Of a stretch of 64,000 nucleotides of DNA, positions 10,802 through 23,415 are shown piece after piece. Origin of the DNA: Sipunculus nudus. Lineage: Eukaryota; Annelida; Sipuncula; Golfingiida; Sipunculidae. The DNA lies in the NCBI GenBank assembly GCA_026874595.1, contig CM049322.1, forward strand, positions 27,939,840-28,003,839, in the 5' to 3' direction. Under the pieces are notes generated by a model. That model saw only the letters and a program-made list of their open reading frames with translations, was not told the origin of the DNA and searched no databases. Positions within the stretch are counted from its first letter, which is position 1. Each line of letters begins with the position of its first letter. Made by a program: the position numbers and the translations under genes.

Positions 10802-11851
10802 ATGTCTCCCCTCCCGTGTACAGGTCTGTACATATGCTTAGTAGGACACATTGACATGTAGGATGGTTTTGCATGAAATAGTGTAATGGAGAGTAAATGT
10901 TGTGCATAAACACGGAGGGAGTAAATTCGGACTACTTCAAAGTCACAGCATTCACAAATAATTCCTGTTCTGGCTAATTTGACCTTGAAGATCCATGTCA
11001 AGGTCATCAGTGTTCTATCTCCTCAAGGAACTTCATAAATCAGTGTTCCAAATTTGAGGGAAAACTATGAGATACTTCAAAAGTTATGGGGTTCACAAAA
11101 AATTTATATTTCATCCGATTTTATCTTAATGATGAAGGTCAAGGTCAATGGTTTTTTAACTTCTCTGAGATATTGGTAGAGACATTTCAGAAGTTGAATT
11201 TCATGAAAATATGTCAGGGGTTCAAATAAGCTCCTCAAGTAACTTGATTTAAACAATTAGTGTTTCAAATTTAAAGAAAAACTTTGTCCTACTTCTAAAG
11301 TTATTGGGTTCACAAATTATTCTATTTCAGTCAATTTGACCTTGATGTTGATGGTCAAGATCACTGGTTTTTTAAAATTCATCTGAGATATTGGTAGAAA
11401 CAATTTAATTAAATTTAAAATTTCAGGGAAATATGTCTGGTCATTTAAAAATTATTATGTTCACAAGATATGGCACAGATGAATGTTCACAAATAATATC
11501 TATTCTAGCTGATTTGACTTTGAAGACACAGGTAATGTCACCAGTTTTCAAGCTCCTCAAAGAACTTGATTAAAACTATTGTTTTTTTTTCAGATTAAAA
11601 AAAAAAAAAATAAGCGATACTTCAAAAGTTATGGGGTTAAAAAGAAGAATTATCATGGCCTATTTGACCTTGAAAATGAAGATCAAGGATACTAGTTTTA
11701 GAACTCGTCTGAGATATTGGTAGAATTTAAATTTAAATTTTCATTGAAATGTCCAGTCCTTCAAAAATTATTGCATTCACAAGAAATGACAGATGATAAT
11801 GCCTACGACAGACCAAACATCATATGTCTCCCCCCATGGGATAGGAGACAT
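10802..11851 (+). repeat. Dispersed repeat with ATGTCTCC/GGAGACAT ends and tandem toxin-free spacer modules
   Basis: The left end atgtctcccctcccgtg and the right end tatcccatggggggagacat (minus strand reading) are imperfect inverted copies; the last 8 bp are exact. Inside are about four diverged modules of 170-190 bp with gaccttgaagat...gtcaaggtcat and aaagttatggggttcaca. The right end is itself a hairpin: TATGTCTCC at 11,823-11,831 pairs with GGAGACATA at 11,844-11,852. The family style is common in bivalves (recalled, not searched). It is non-coding; the modules are plain spacer sequence. Confidence 0.6.
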
Positions 11852-11852
11852 A

Positions 11853-12117
11853 AATAGCTAAGTAGTGCAGTATATAATATAAGCAATATTTATTCATGAA
11901 AACTGAAATTACAACATATAATCATATCTATATATGCCCCAGACAACTTTTAATCAAGTGACCCATGGGTGAATCACACTCTGCTGACTAGCATAACATC
12001 ATATGCTAACATTCACAACAGGAATTTTATCATCTGAAAACCAAATTGAGATAAACTTGAGATATGAGCTAGACCTTTCACCTTGTTCTGCTTTAAGTCA
12101 TGGGTCACAACATAGGT
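11853..12117. repeat. Dispersed repeat fragment with the AAGTGACCCATGGGT terminus
   Basis: caagtgacccatgggtgaatcac near 11,956 matches the block at 3,887 and is followed by similar ctagcataacatcat text. Partial and diverged. Confidence 0.5.
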
Positions 12118-12345
12118 GAAGACTGAATCAAATCATGACTGGTCTATACAGATTGCAGAAGAGAAGACTGAATCAAATCATGACTGGTCTATACAGATTG
12201 CAGAAGAGAAGACTGAATCAAATCATGACTGGTCTATACAGATTGCAGAAGAGAAGACTGAATCAAATCATGACTGGTCTATACAGATTGCAGAAGAGAA
12301 GACTGAATCAAATCATGACTGGTCTATACAGATTGCAGAAGAGAA
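12118..12345 (+). repeat. 45-bp minisatellite, five essentially identical copies
   Basis: gactgaatcaaatcatgact recurs at 12,121, 12,166, 12,211, 12,256 and 12,301 with no difference that I can see between units. The unit length is divisible by three and has no stop in two plus-strand frames, which creates two overlapping open frames of about 95 codons (12,116-12,409 and 12,135-12,413). These are not taken as genes. Confidence 0.97.
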
Positions 12346-13000
12346 GATTAGGATTTCTGAAGAACTGGACCATCTTCCTGACCTCAAAGTTGATAGGGTT
12401 CTTCCTTAATTGATGGGTCACACATTTTGTCTATCAAATCTGAGGATAAAATCTCCAAAACTTAAAATGTTATCAGGTAAAAACAAAATTTACACTATGG
12501 ATGATTTGAGCTTGTAGATCACAATCAAGATCATCAGTTTTTTACCTTGCCAAAGTGCATTTAGGACACAACTGTTGTGTCATGTTTAAAGGGAAATCTT
12601 CAGTACTCTTCAGGTATCAGGTAACAATTATTGTAGATTTCCTCAAATCTGACCTTTAAGTTTAAGGTCTCCAGTTTTCAAATTCACCTGAGAAAAAAAG
12701 GCAGGAACAATTGGTGTGTCCAATTTGAAGAATAAATGAGCAATACTTGAGAAGTTATAGGGGTCACAATAATCCTAAGAAATCTTTTAAGAACAGAAAA
12801 CTACATGCAACCCCACCAGTCTTTAGCTGATAAAGCTAGCCATGATCAGTAAACATACAAATTTTCAGGACATTGGATGAAACCACAGTTGAGAAACTGT
12901 TATGATTGCGGTCATTTGAGGGTTTCAAATATAGAGAAAAGAATGCTTACAAATTAGAAAAATGTGAATGAAAGAGAATCTAAAAACTAAGCTGTCCTTC
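12346..13000. repeat. Diverged GACCTT/CAAGGTC dispersed modules
   Basis: ctgacctttaagtttaaggtc, gttataggggtcacaa and aattggtgtgtccaatttga match modules at 10.9-11.8 kb and 61.4-62.7 kb. Heavily diverged and without clear ends. Confidence 0.45.
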
Positions 13001-13765
13001 AGATAGACCACCTATTTAAAAAACACAGCAGATGTAATTTAAATACATTGTGGACTATTCAATAACAGCACCAATTGCAGCCTGTGAGAATTATCAGGAG
13101 AGACTGCTGGGACCATTAGTAGGGGACAACAGGTCTGTGAGCCTCTTCTCTCAGTGAATCAGAGATGGTGTGTGTGGAGATGGACCAGCCCAGTGAATCA
13201 ATCTGGTAATAATAGTAACTGACTCATTCTGTTATTTGCTGGTTAAAATGCATTTCCCATGAAGCTGCTGCCTTGGCCTCATTAAATGGGACCACTGCAG
13301 CATATTAGCACTCGTTCCCAGATTAACTAGCACAGCATTCCACAATGATGCAACACATGCAATATTATTATTAAACAAGGACAGCATGACGATAAATGGG
13401 AGTTAGCCATTTTGAGGTGCCTGCTATTCTGACAACTTTTGTGTTTGACCTATATGATTAACAGTACCTGAAAACTTTTCCTGCTTAATTAAAATAATAC
13501 TAGCTCAAGTGCTAGTCAGAAAATTCTCATCAAGAGTTTCAAGTTCTTCTTATCCAAAATGTGCATATTTCCCCTGAATATCCCCAAAAATTGATTTATC
13601 TGTGACTAAGTTAATGACATGATAGTTCAGCCACTATCCAAATACTATAATACTAAACAGGAAATTGAGAAACTGATAATGAAAATATATTTCTGAAACC
13701 TTAATTAAGACAAAATAACAACAAAAACAAAAAGAAAATGCTTTTGGTAGATGTGATTCACTGTG
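13001..13765. other. Unique sequence
   Basis: Nothing recognised. Confidence 0.4.
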
Positions 13766-13849
13766 ACTTGTTATTATTTGTAGAACAAGTGAAGAAAGAA
13801 GAAACACCAGTATTCTACATGATCTGTATACAAGTGAAGAAAGAAACTA
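13766..13849 (+). repeat. 46-bp minisatellite, left part, split by an insertion
   Basis: caagtgaagaaagaagaaac and ccagtattctacatgatc occur here and continue after 14,637 with cagtat words at 14,645, 14,692, 14,738 and 14,830 (period about 46 bp). Confidence 0.85.
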
Positions 13850-14634
13850 GCCCCCGCCTGGGGCAAATTAGAAACATTTGTTAAATTTTGTCAATTTTTT
13901 TAAGTTCAGGAGGTGTCGTATGGTCAAAAGTAGGTCAACGGGGACGAAACGCGAACTCGATCTGTAACTGGTCATTATCTGCCCACACATAAAAAATCAG
14001 GTTGGTATCTGCAGGCATTGTGGAAAAAAAGTCCGTACATATGCATTTGTTATGAAAATTTCTATTTTTCATGAAACTTTCTATGTTCAGGAGCAGTCGA
14101 ATGGTCAAAAGTAGGTCAACTGGGACAATACAAGAACTTGATCTGAAATGGTCATTATCTGCCCACACACCAAAAATCAGGCCCGTATCTGCAGTCATTG
14201 CGAAAAAAAGTCCGTACATGTGCATTTGTCATGAAAATTTATATTTTCTATGAAATTTTCTATGTTAGGGCACCGTCAAACGGTCAAAAGTAGGTCAACT
14301 GGGACAAAACGTGAACTTGATCTGTAACTGGTCATTATCTGCCCACCCACCAAAAATCAGGCCAATATCTGCAGGCATTGTGAAAAAAAATCTGTACATG
14401 TGTATTTTCATGAAATTTTCTGTTCAGCAGCGTAAAACGGTCATAAGTATGTCAACTGGGATGAAACGCAAACTCGATCTGTAACTGGTCATTATCTGCC
14501 CACACACCAAAAATCAGGCCAATATCTGCAGGCATTGCAGAAAAAAGTACAACTGTTTGATTTGGGAATGACAGAAGGATGGAAGGACGGACATGGGTAA
14601 AACTATATGCCCCGGCCACTTTGTGGCGGGGGCA
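13850..14634 (+). mobile_element. Non-autonomous element with GCCCCCGCC/GGCGGGGGC ends and four internal tandem modules
   Basis: GCCCCCGCC at the left and GGCGGGGGC(A) at the right are exact inverted copies and TA flanks both sides. The body is a module repeated four times, marked by ggtcaaaagtaggtcaac at 13,922, 14,103 and 14,282 and a variant at 14,439 (periods 181, 179 and 157 bp). Each module has ctggtcattatctgcccac and aaaatcagg. The right end folds alone into a 12-bp stem with one mismatch and a TTT loop (14,608-14,634). It cuts a 46-bp minisatellite. The class is not certain: TA suggests Tc1/mariner-like mobilisation. Frames inside (for example 13,935-14,225 minus) are repeat by-products. 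Confidence 0.65.
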
Positions 14635-14636
14635 TA

Positions 14637-14860
14637 AAAAACACCAGTATTCTACATGATCTTATACAAGTGAAGAAAGAAGAAACACCACCAGTATAAT
14701 ACATGATCCATACAAAAGTGAAGAAAGAAAAAAACACCAGTATTCTACATGATCCATATACAAAGTGAGGAAAGAAAAAACACCAGAATTCTACATGATC
14801 CATATACAAGTAAAGAAAAGAAGAAACACCAGTATTCTATATCATCTATATACAATGATT
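14637..14860 (+). repeat. 46-bp minisatellite, right part
   Basis: Four to five units with caccagtattctacatgatc spaced 46-47 bp, continuing the array interrupted at 13,849. Confidence 0.9.
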
Positions 14861-15078
14861 TGTTTCTAATTCTAACAAGAAATGAGAAAACTGACAGATT
14901 TTGAGTTTGGGGAACATAAAGACTTCTAGACTTGCCACATTCTGATATAACAGGACATTAAGCAGTAACATTTCAAATTTAAGCTTCCACGATATACCCC
15001 CCCCCCCCCCCCAATATTGACACCCCTGCAGCAACTCACTGAATACACACTGACTACAGGAATGCAACATAGCAGGGA
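14861..15078. other. Unique sequence with a C-run
   Basis: A run of about 15 C at 14,998-15,012. Otherwise nothing. Confidence 0.5.
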
Positions 15079-15969
15079 ACCACCCTACACCATAGTTTGG
15101 ACAAGGATATTAAGGCTAGTGATTTTTACCTTGCACCATAGTTGGGACTAGGATATTAAGGCTACAGAGATTTCACTCTGCACAACAGTTGGGACTAGGA
15201 TATTAAGGCTACAAAGATTTCACCCTACACCATGGTTGGGACTAGGATATTAAGGCTAGTGATTTTTACCTTGCACCATAGTTGGGACTAGGATATTAAG
15301 GCTACAGAGATTTCACTCTGCACAACAGTTGGGACTAGGATATTAAGGCTACAAAGATTTCACACAGCACCATTGTTGGGACAAGAATATGAAGGCTACA
15401 GAGATTTCACCCTACATCATAGTTGGCACAAGGATATTAAGGCTACAAAGATTTCACCCTGCACCATAATTTGTTCTAGGGTTTTAAGGTTACAGAGATT
15501 TCACCCTGCACCATAATTTGTTCTAGGGTTTTAAGGTTACAGAGATTTCACCCTGCACCATAATTTGTTCTAGGGTTTTAAGGTTACAGAGATTTCACCC
15601 TGCACCATAATTTGTTCTAGGGTTTTAAGGTTACAGAGATTTCACCCTGCACCATAATTTGTTCTGGGTTTTAAGGTTACAGAGATTTCACCCTGCTCAT
15701 AGTTTGGACAAGGACTTTAAGGCTACAGAGATTTTACCCTGCACCCTAGTTGGGATAGGATTTTAAGGCTACAGAGATTTCACCCTGCACCAAAGTTTGG
15801 ACAAGGATAGGAAGGCTACAAAGATTTCATACTGCAGCACAGTTGGGACAAGGGTATTAAGGCTACAAAGATTCCACACTGCACCACAGTTGGAACTAGG
15901 ATATTAAGGCTACAAAGATTTCAAACTGCACCATAGTTGGGACAAGGATCTAAAGGCTACAGAGATTTA
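15079..15969 (+). repeat. 47-bp minisatellite, about 19 copies
   Basis: caccctgcaccataatttg recurs at 15,502, 15,549 and 15,596, giving a 47-bp period. Unit types differ: ttgggactaggatattaagg, ttgttctagggttttaagg. A three-unit block of about 141 bp is duplicated between about 15,085 and 15,365, and a run of near-identical units sits at 15,455-15,690, so homogenisation has acted locally. Confidence 0.95.
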
Positions 15970-16599
15970 TTCCGTTTTCAAGATTTTCTTGTGAGCGATT
16001 ATAGAAGATATAATCATCCAGTAAGCGATAAAAGGGGTCTTACCACTTGCTAGTGATCAACTGACAGTTATTCACATTGACAGTCTTGATGGCCATTTCA
16101 ATGTTCATGACAATAAGAACGAGGGTCAATATGATAATATTTCAAATTATAACATTCAGTTAACACATGTTTTTCAGAGTCACTGATCTTATTATATAGG
16201 ACATCAATATGGCAATATCTGAATATTATAGAAGATAAAAAAAACCACTATAATTGATATGAATTTTAATAATGAACCAGTTAAAAAGTTTCTAATAAAA
16301 AATAAAGCTTTTTGCTTTAGATTTAATTTTTTATTTATAATTAATATGCCTAAAATAAGAGACACACACACATATGTATATATCTAGTCTCTCCAACTGT
16401 ATATATGCGCAGTGGCCTCCTATATCAATTCTTTTAGAGACTACCAGAATTTTGTTTCTGGCTAACACCCTGGATGGAAAGTGTATATATGTACCATGTG
16501 GATCTGTTTTGAGTGACACTGGTAAGTGTGTAATACTGTGTATGAACCATGTTATTCTGTTTTAAGTGACACCGGTATGCATGTATGTACCATATATAA
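15970..16599. other. A+T-rich unique sequence
   Basis: A short (AC)n/(TA)n stretch at about 16,363-16,383. No supported gene. Confidence 0.5.
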
Positions 16600-19150
16600 T
16601 GATTAGTACCTGCATAATAACCAGTGTTTTGAGTGAAACTGACTAGTTAATATAATACCTGTATCCTGCCCAATGGCTGTTAAATGACCAGTACCTGAAC
16701 ATTGCTAACACCTGAAGAATAGTCATTACCTGAACACTGTTAACACCTGTATAATGATCAGTACCTAAACACTGCTATCACCGGTACCATGATCAGTACC
16801 TGAACACTGCTAACATCTGTACAATGATCAGCACCTGAACACTGCTAATACCTGTATAATAACCAGTCCCTTAACAATGCTAACACCTGTATAATAATCA
16901 GTACCTGATCACTGCTAACACCTGTAGAATGATCAGTACCTGAACACAGCTAACACCTGTATTATATCAGCACCTGAACACTGCTAATACCTGCACAATG
17001 ATCAGCACCTTAACACTGCTAACATCTGTATAATAACCAGTACCTGGACACTGCAAACACCTGAAAAATGGTCATTACCTGAACACTTCTAACACCTCAA
17101 CAATGATCAGTATCTGAACACTGCTAACATCTGTATAATAACCAGTACCTGGACACTGCAAACACCTGAAGAATGGTCATTAACTGAACACTGCTCACAC
17201 CTGTACAATGATTAGTACCTGAACACTGCAAACACATCTACAATGAACAGTTCCTGAACACTGCATACATCTCTACGATGATCAGTATCTGAACACTGCT
17301 AACATCTGAATTATGATCAGTACCTGAACATTGCTAACACCTGAAGAATAGTCATTAGCTGAACACTGTTAACACCTATATAATGATCAGTACCTGAACA
17401 CTGATAACACTGGTACAATGGATCAGTTCCTGAACACTGTTAACACCTATATAATGATCAGTACCTAAACACTACTAACACCGGTACCATGATCAGTACC
17501 TGAACACTGCTAACACCTGTACCATGATCAGTACCTGAACACTACTAACACTGGTACCATGATCAGTACCTGAACACTGTTAACACCTATATAATGATCA
17601 GTACCTAAACACTACTAACACGGGTACCATGATCAGTTCCTGAAAACTGCTAACACCGGTACCATGATCAGTACCTGAACACTGCTAATACCTGTATAAT
17701 AACCAGTCCCTTAACACTGCTAACACCTGTACCATGATCAGTACCTGAACACAGCTAACACCTGTATAATGAACAGTATCTGAACAGTGCTAACACCTGT
17801 ATAATAATCAGTACCTTAACACTGCTGTCACCGGTACCATGATCAGTACCTGAACACTGCTAACATCTGTACAATGATCAGCACCTGAACACTGCTAATA
17901 CCTGTATAATAACCAGTCCCTTAACAATGCTAACACCTGTATAATAATCAGTACCTGATCACTGCTAACACCTGTAGAATGATCAGTATCTGAACACTGC
18001 TAACACCTGTATAATAACTAGTACCTGGACACTGCAAACACCTGAAGAATGGTCATTAACTGAACACTGCTCACACCTGTATTATATCAGCACCTGAACA
18101 CTGCAAACACCTCTACAATGAACAGTTCCTGAACACTGCATACATCTCTACGATGATCAGTATCTGAACACTGCAAACATCTGAATAATGATCAGTACCT
18201 GAACACTGCTAACACCTGAAGAATAGTCATTACCTGTACACTGCTAACACCTGTAGAATGATCAGTACCTGAACACTGCTAACACCTCAACAATGATCAG
18301 TACCTGAACACTGCTAATACCTGTGCAATGATAAGTACCTGAACACACACTGCTTACACCTGTACAATAATCATTACCTGAACACTGCTAACACCTGTAC
18401 AATAATCAGTACCTGTACACTGCTAACACCTGTAGAATGATCAGTATCTGAACACTTCTAACACCTCAACAATGATCAGTACCTGAAAATTGCTCAAACC
18501 TTTACAATTACCAGTACCTGGACACTGCTAACACCTCAACAATGATCAGTATCTGAACACTGCTAACATCTGTATAATAAACAGTACCTGAACACTGCTA
18601 ACACTGGTACCTGAATAGTACCTGAACACAGCTTACACCTGTGCAATCTTCAGTACCAGAACACTGCTAACACACGATAATGACCAATCCCTTAACCCTG
18701 CTAACACCTGTATAGTAATCAGTATCTGAACACTGCAAAAACCTCTGCAATGATAAGTACCTGAACACTGCTAACACAATTGTACAAAGATCAGTACCTG
18801 AACACTGCTAACACCTGTACAAAGATCAGTACCTGAACACTTCTAACACCTGTACAAAGATCAGTACCTGAACACTGCTAACACCTGTACAAAGAACAGC
18901 ACCTGAACACTGCTAACACCTGCACAATGATCAGTACCAAACACTGCTCACACTTGTATAATGACGAGTACCTGAACACTGTTAATGCCTATGTAATGAT
19001 GACTATCTGAGCATGCTTACACCTGCACAATGATCTGAACAAGACACTGAGTTTTAACACCTGTTAAATGACTTGTACCTGAACACTGCTTACACCTGTA
19101 CAATGATTAGTACCTGGACACTGTCAAATACCTGCATACTGTTCATTCCT
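16600..19150 (+). repeat. 35-bp minisatellite, about 72 copies
   Basis: Unit close to ctgaacactgctaacacctg followed by tacaatgatcagtac. Units are diverged, with common tgatcagtacctg cores. A stretch containing ccagtcccttaacaatgc occurs at 16,863 and again at 17,913, an offset of 1,050 bp (30 units), with matching neighbours for about 190 bp, so a block was duplicated. There is no long ORF because stops are frequent. Confidence 0.97.
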
Positions 19151-19325
19151 GTATATTGCTGTTAACCATCTTCATTTAAGTAGAGATTTCTCACTAGAGG
19201 TATTTGTATCTGTGCATTACCTTAATGATCATCTGGTGTTGTACTGAACACAAGGAAAGCTAGAAGGCTGTACAGTTCTCCTGAAAGTGGTGTAACTCGT
19301 AACTATACAACCTACTACCTCAACC
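19151..19325. other. Unique spacer between two arrays
   Basis: Nothing recognised. Confidence 0.4.
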
Positions 19326-20165
19326 CGTGTCAGCCAGTCTCTGCCACTGTCCACTCCAACTGGACATCAGACAATTAATTCAACTCATGTCACCCAGTCA
19401 CTGCCACTGTCCACTCCAACTGGACATCAGACAATTACTTCAACCAATGTCACCCAGTTGCTGCAACTGTCCATTCCAACTCGACATCAGACAATTACTT
19501 CAACCCATGTCACCCAGTCGCCGCCACTGTCCACTTCAACTGGACATCAGACAATTTCTTTAACCCATGTCACCCAGTCGCTGCCACTGTCCACACTCCA
19601 ACTGGGCATAACACAATTACCTCTAACCACGTCGTCCAGTCGCTGCCATTGTCCACTCCAACTGGACATCACACAATTACTTCAAACCCATGTCACTGTC
19701 CACTCCAACTGGACATCAGACTTTTACTTCAAACCCATGTCACTGTCCACTCCAACTGGACATCAAACTTTTACTTCAAACCCATGTCACTGTCCACTCC
19801 AACTGGACATCAGACTTTTACTTCAAACCCATGTCACTGTCCACTCCAACTGGACATCAAACTTTTACTTCAAACCCATGTCACTGTCCACTCCAACTGG
19901 ACATCAGACTTTTACTTCAAACCCATGTCACTGTCAACTCCAACTGGACATCAAACTTTTACTTCAAACCCATGTCACTGTCCACTCCAACTGGACATCA
20001 AACTTTTACTTCAAACCCATGTCTCTGTCCACTCCATGCCACTGTCCACTCCAACTGGGCATAACACAATTACCTCTAACCACGCCACCCAATCACTGCC
20101 ACTGTCCACTCCAACTGGACATCAGACAATTACTTCAACCCATGTCACCCTGTTGCTGCCCTTGG
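19326..20165 (+). repeat. Minisatellite with 60-bp and 47-bp unit forms
   Basis: ctgccactgtccactccaac recurs at 19,341 and 19,401 (60-bp units) up to about 19,690. Then a run of eight 47-bp units follows (cactgtccactcc at 19,694, 19,741, 19,788 and so on), which lack the cccagtcgctgcca segment, and the array returns to the 60-bp type near 20,030. Open frames of up to 242 codons in three plus-strand frames (19,458-20,269) are by-products. Confidence 0.95.
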
Positions 20166-21870
20166 CCACCAAACAAGTCATTGTGAAAAGCAGCATTAAC
20201 TTACTATTATCTTTTGTAATTAAGAACAGCTCACATTGCCATGGTCATCACCATTCCGCCACAATGTGACTGTGGTAAAAGAACTTTACAAATCATTAAT
20301 GAATAGCATTTCCATGGTTATTTCCCCCACAATTTCAGCCCAACATGTAACTTCTCATCAAATCAATAACTGCCATCTATTGCTTTTCTAAAACAGTCCA
20401 ATGACAATAAATAATTTTTAAAATGCATCAGAGACAGGGCAAAAATAAACTGTGAACACATGGTTTGTGTGTTGTGAGTTTACAGTCTGGTCAGTAGAAT
20501 GCTGGTTGTTTCAGTGTCAGGCTTGTCCACTACATAACAAACCCAAGATCAATTATTTAACATTCTGAAACCAACAAGATTCCATTATTTCTTTTTCTTT
20601 CTGCTAGTGGTATGATTTATTGTTTATACATGAGTAATGACCAACTGCTTTTCACAATGAGCTTGTATACTCCAATCAGCATTAAGAGACATCCCTGTCC
20701 CATCGTTTCACTGACATAAACTGACATGATATGCATGGATGACAATGTTGTTGGATCTTGCTGTACTGACCTGTAGCTCCAAGCTTGTGGCGTGATCATA
20801 GCAAACACAAGTTCGGATCTACGGGTTGGCACAACAAAATATAATCGTACTCACAGTGTCGCAATATTCATGTATGGTAAAATATCCATAATACGATATG
20901 AAGGATGAAGAACAGAGTGGTACAGCCTTGTCAACTAAATGGATCTGAAATGACAAAATACAACACAGCATGTAAAACCAGCACTTCTTACTGTCTTCTG
21001 TTTACCAGTGACAGCTGGTGTGACTAGGTTTAATATGTGTACATTACCTGAATGTCTGTTGTGATTCTTACACGACCATACCAGCTCATATCTATTTTAA
21101 AACTTAAATGGATCTCCATCATTGCAATAGCAAAGATGAATATTTTTTTTATTATGCAAGGAAGCATTAGATAAAAACAAGTAGCCCATGGGTCATGACC
21201 CTCAGGTGATATTATGGGATTAATATTCACAACTTTTAGTCTTATTTTGAAGAACCCGTTTTTCTAATTTTGTTAGAATTTTGTAGGGTGACAGAAATGT
21301 CTGGTTAAAGCACATAACTTGATGTCTATTAAGCAAAACACTGACTGCTGATTGATACAAGATAATATTGTGACATGGCTGATATTAGACAGTCTCAAAA
21401 TAACCATTGATCAATTCATACCAAAATAAAAAGTTTCATATAATACTACATATTACCACACCATGGAGGGAACTACCTGAGATCAACATTTAGGAAATGG
21501 CAATCCATGCGTAAAATGATGAGTTATATGGAAGTTGCTGCTTTTGAATTTGTAGTGAAAATTAATGACATTTAATGGTTATATTCTTGAAAAACTCTTT
21601 AAAAATTCTTAGAAATTAGATACATGTTTCAGTCTGAGAAATTATTTCAATTTGATGGTAAAAGGCAAAATGCATAATTGTTTTGGTAATAACTCTGAAA
21701 TGACTGCAATTCATCCATCTAAAAAATCTGATGTTTTAAAATAAGACAATCTGATCAAAAGTTAGAAAAAAATATTTAAAAATAAATATGAACATATTGT
21801 TATCAAATTTTTATCAAAATTTGTTATCATCTACCAGCTTAGTACTTAAAAGTGTTCCTATAATCTCAGT
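20166..21870. other. Mostly unique A+T-rich sequence
   Basis: A dispersed-repeat fragment with agcccatgggtcatgacc lies near 21,185. No frame here carries a recognisable domain. Confidence 0.45.
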
Positions 21871-21881
21871 TTTGTTATAAC

Positions 21882-22745
21882 CAAGGAGTTTACAGGGATG
21901 GAGTATCAAGTGAGAGTCTGGCCGTGCCGGTTGTTGCTGATGGGGGTCATAAAACTCGCTGCTCTAAGGCACAAAGAGATGCCCCTGATAAGCCCGGTGC
22001 TAATGGATACAGCGCGAGAGACCCCCCTTCGGCGCAACTTCGGCATTATTGTGACAAGGATGAGTAAGTTTCTCCCCAATTTTATCTCCGGTAGTATTTA
22101 ATATAAATTGCTAAACAATCATAAGTTTGAACACCATATGTTCATATGTGTGGGAAACGTGTGTGAAGCTGTCATTGCTTATGACGCCTGAGCTATAGCT
22201 TGGCTGCGGTAAATATGGCGATAATACGAGAACAACGCCGTCAGTGACAGATCGGGCGATGGCTCACTGTTATCCATCAAGATGAAAGTCATCCGATCAC
22301 AAGCGTCAAAATTTTTTTTATCGACGGAATACTATAATACATGGCTAATTATTAATACAAGTCAGAAGTTTGGGAACTGATGGAATTTTTTATAATTTCG
22401 AAGTTATTCAGGGAAAGTAAGATTTACACTTAACAGTCGTCCGTCATGAATAACGGCAGAAGTCGATGTAGAGTGACCACATCTATCCAAAAATTGATCA
22501 AGTGATCCCTCAACACGAGACCTCTCTAGATATAATTGTTGCGCATAATTCTTGACAAAACAAACCATTTGCGCTTTCATAATTTCGGTTAATGTTATTC
22601 CAGTGATTTACTGCTCAGTTACTAAATTGTTAAACAATATAGAGTTAATGGGCTTATCATGTCTTAATTGCAATTAGCGCACGACTGACACTCGCGACCT
22701 GACAGGGCTTCTGACAGTTGTTACTCCATCCCTGTAAACTCCTTG
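21882..22745 (+). mobile_element. Unclassified DNA-transposon-like element (864 bp) with 24-bp perfect inverted termini
   Basis: The left end caaggagtttacagggatgg(agta) at 21,882-21,905 is matched exactly by its reverse complement at 22,722-22,745. The direct repeat ttataac stands at 21,875-21,881 and 22,746-22,752, giving a 7-bp duplication; the site GTTATAAC is itself palindromic, so 8 bp is possible. The interior is richer in CpG than its surroundings. It has a 67-codon plus-strand frame (21,898-22,101) that begins inside the terminus and resembles nothing I know. No transposase is present. Confidence 0.75.
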
Positions 22746-22752
22746 TTATAAC

Positions 22753-23415
22753 AGAGATAAAATGTTTTTCAGATAATTTTCACAACCCTCTGTGATAATT
22801 ATAATTCTGAAGAATTCTTAGATAATTTAAAACATTTTAATATAGGTGGGACTGCCTATTCCAATTTATTGCATAAACTGACTTTTTCTTTTTGTCCAGC
22901 TGGATGCAAGTTAACCATCCACTTTGCAAATGTATTACAAGAAATTACATGTTCCAACTGAACCTTGCTAAATCATATCTTCAAAAAAATAAAGTTTAGT
23001 TTCTCTACAGCTAAGGAATTGCAAATAATAATTTTCAGTTACTTGATATTTTAAACATTAAAAATGAAAAAAAAAACTACAGAACACTGACACAACAATT
23101 CACCATGGTGACAATGCTGCCAAAAGCTGAATAGGAGGCTGAAAAAAAAACAAAAGTACTCAAAACAAGCCAACATGTCTAATGTTGGTGAAGTGGTGGG
23201 AACACATAAAAACCAAAAAGACGACTGACACTGGAAGATCACCAAGAACACATCTGACACTATTCCTGTAGCTCCTGTCACCTCAGGACGGTTAATTAAA
23301 ACAGGAATTTGATGTCACCGGCAAAAACACTCGGGTGGTTAATCCCTCCAGCACACAGAATCTGTAAGTTCATACACAAGTCTTCACTACCAGATTCCTT
23401 TGGTAACGGTACATT
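22753..23415. other. Unique sequence
   Basis: Nothing recognised. The minus-strand frame at 23,051-23,281 is composition-driven. Confidence 0.4.

Noticed and set aside
19458-20269. Plus-strand frames of 124-242 codons
   Set aside because: Repeat by-products of the 60/47-bp array, open in several frames at once.
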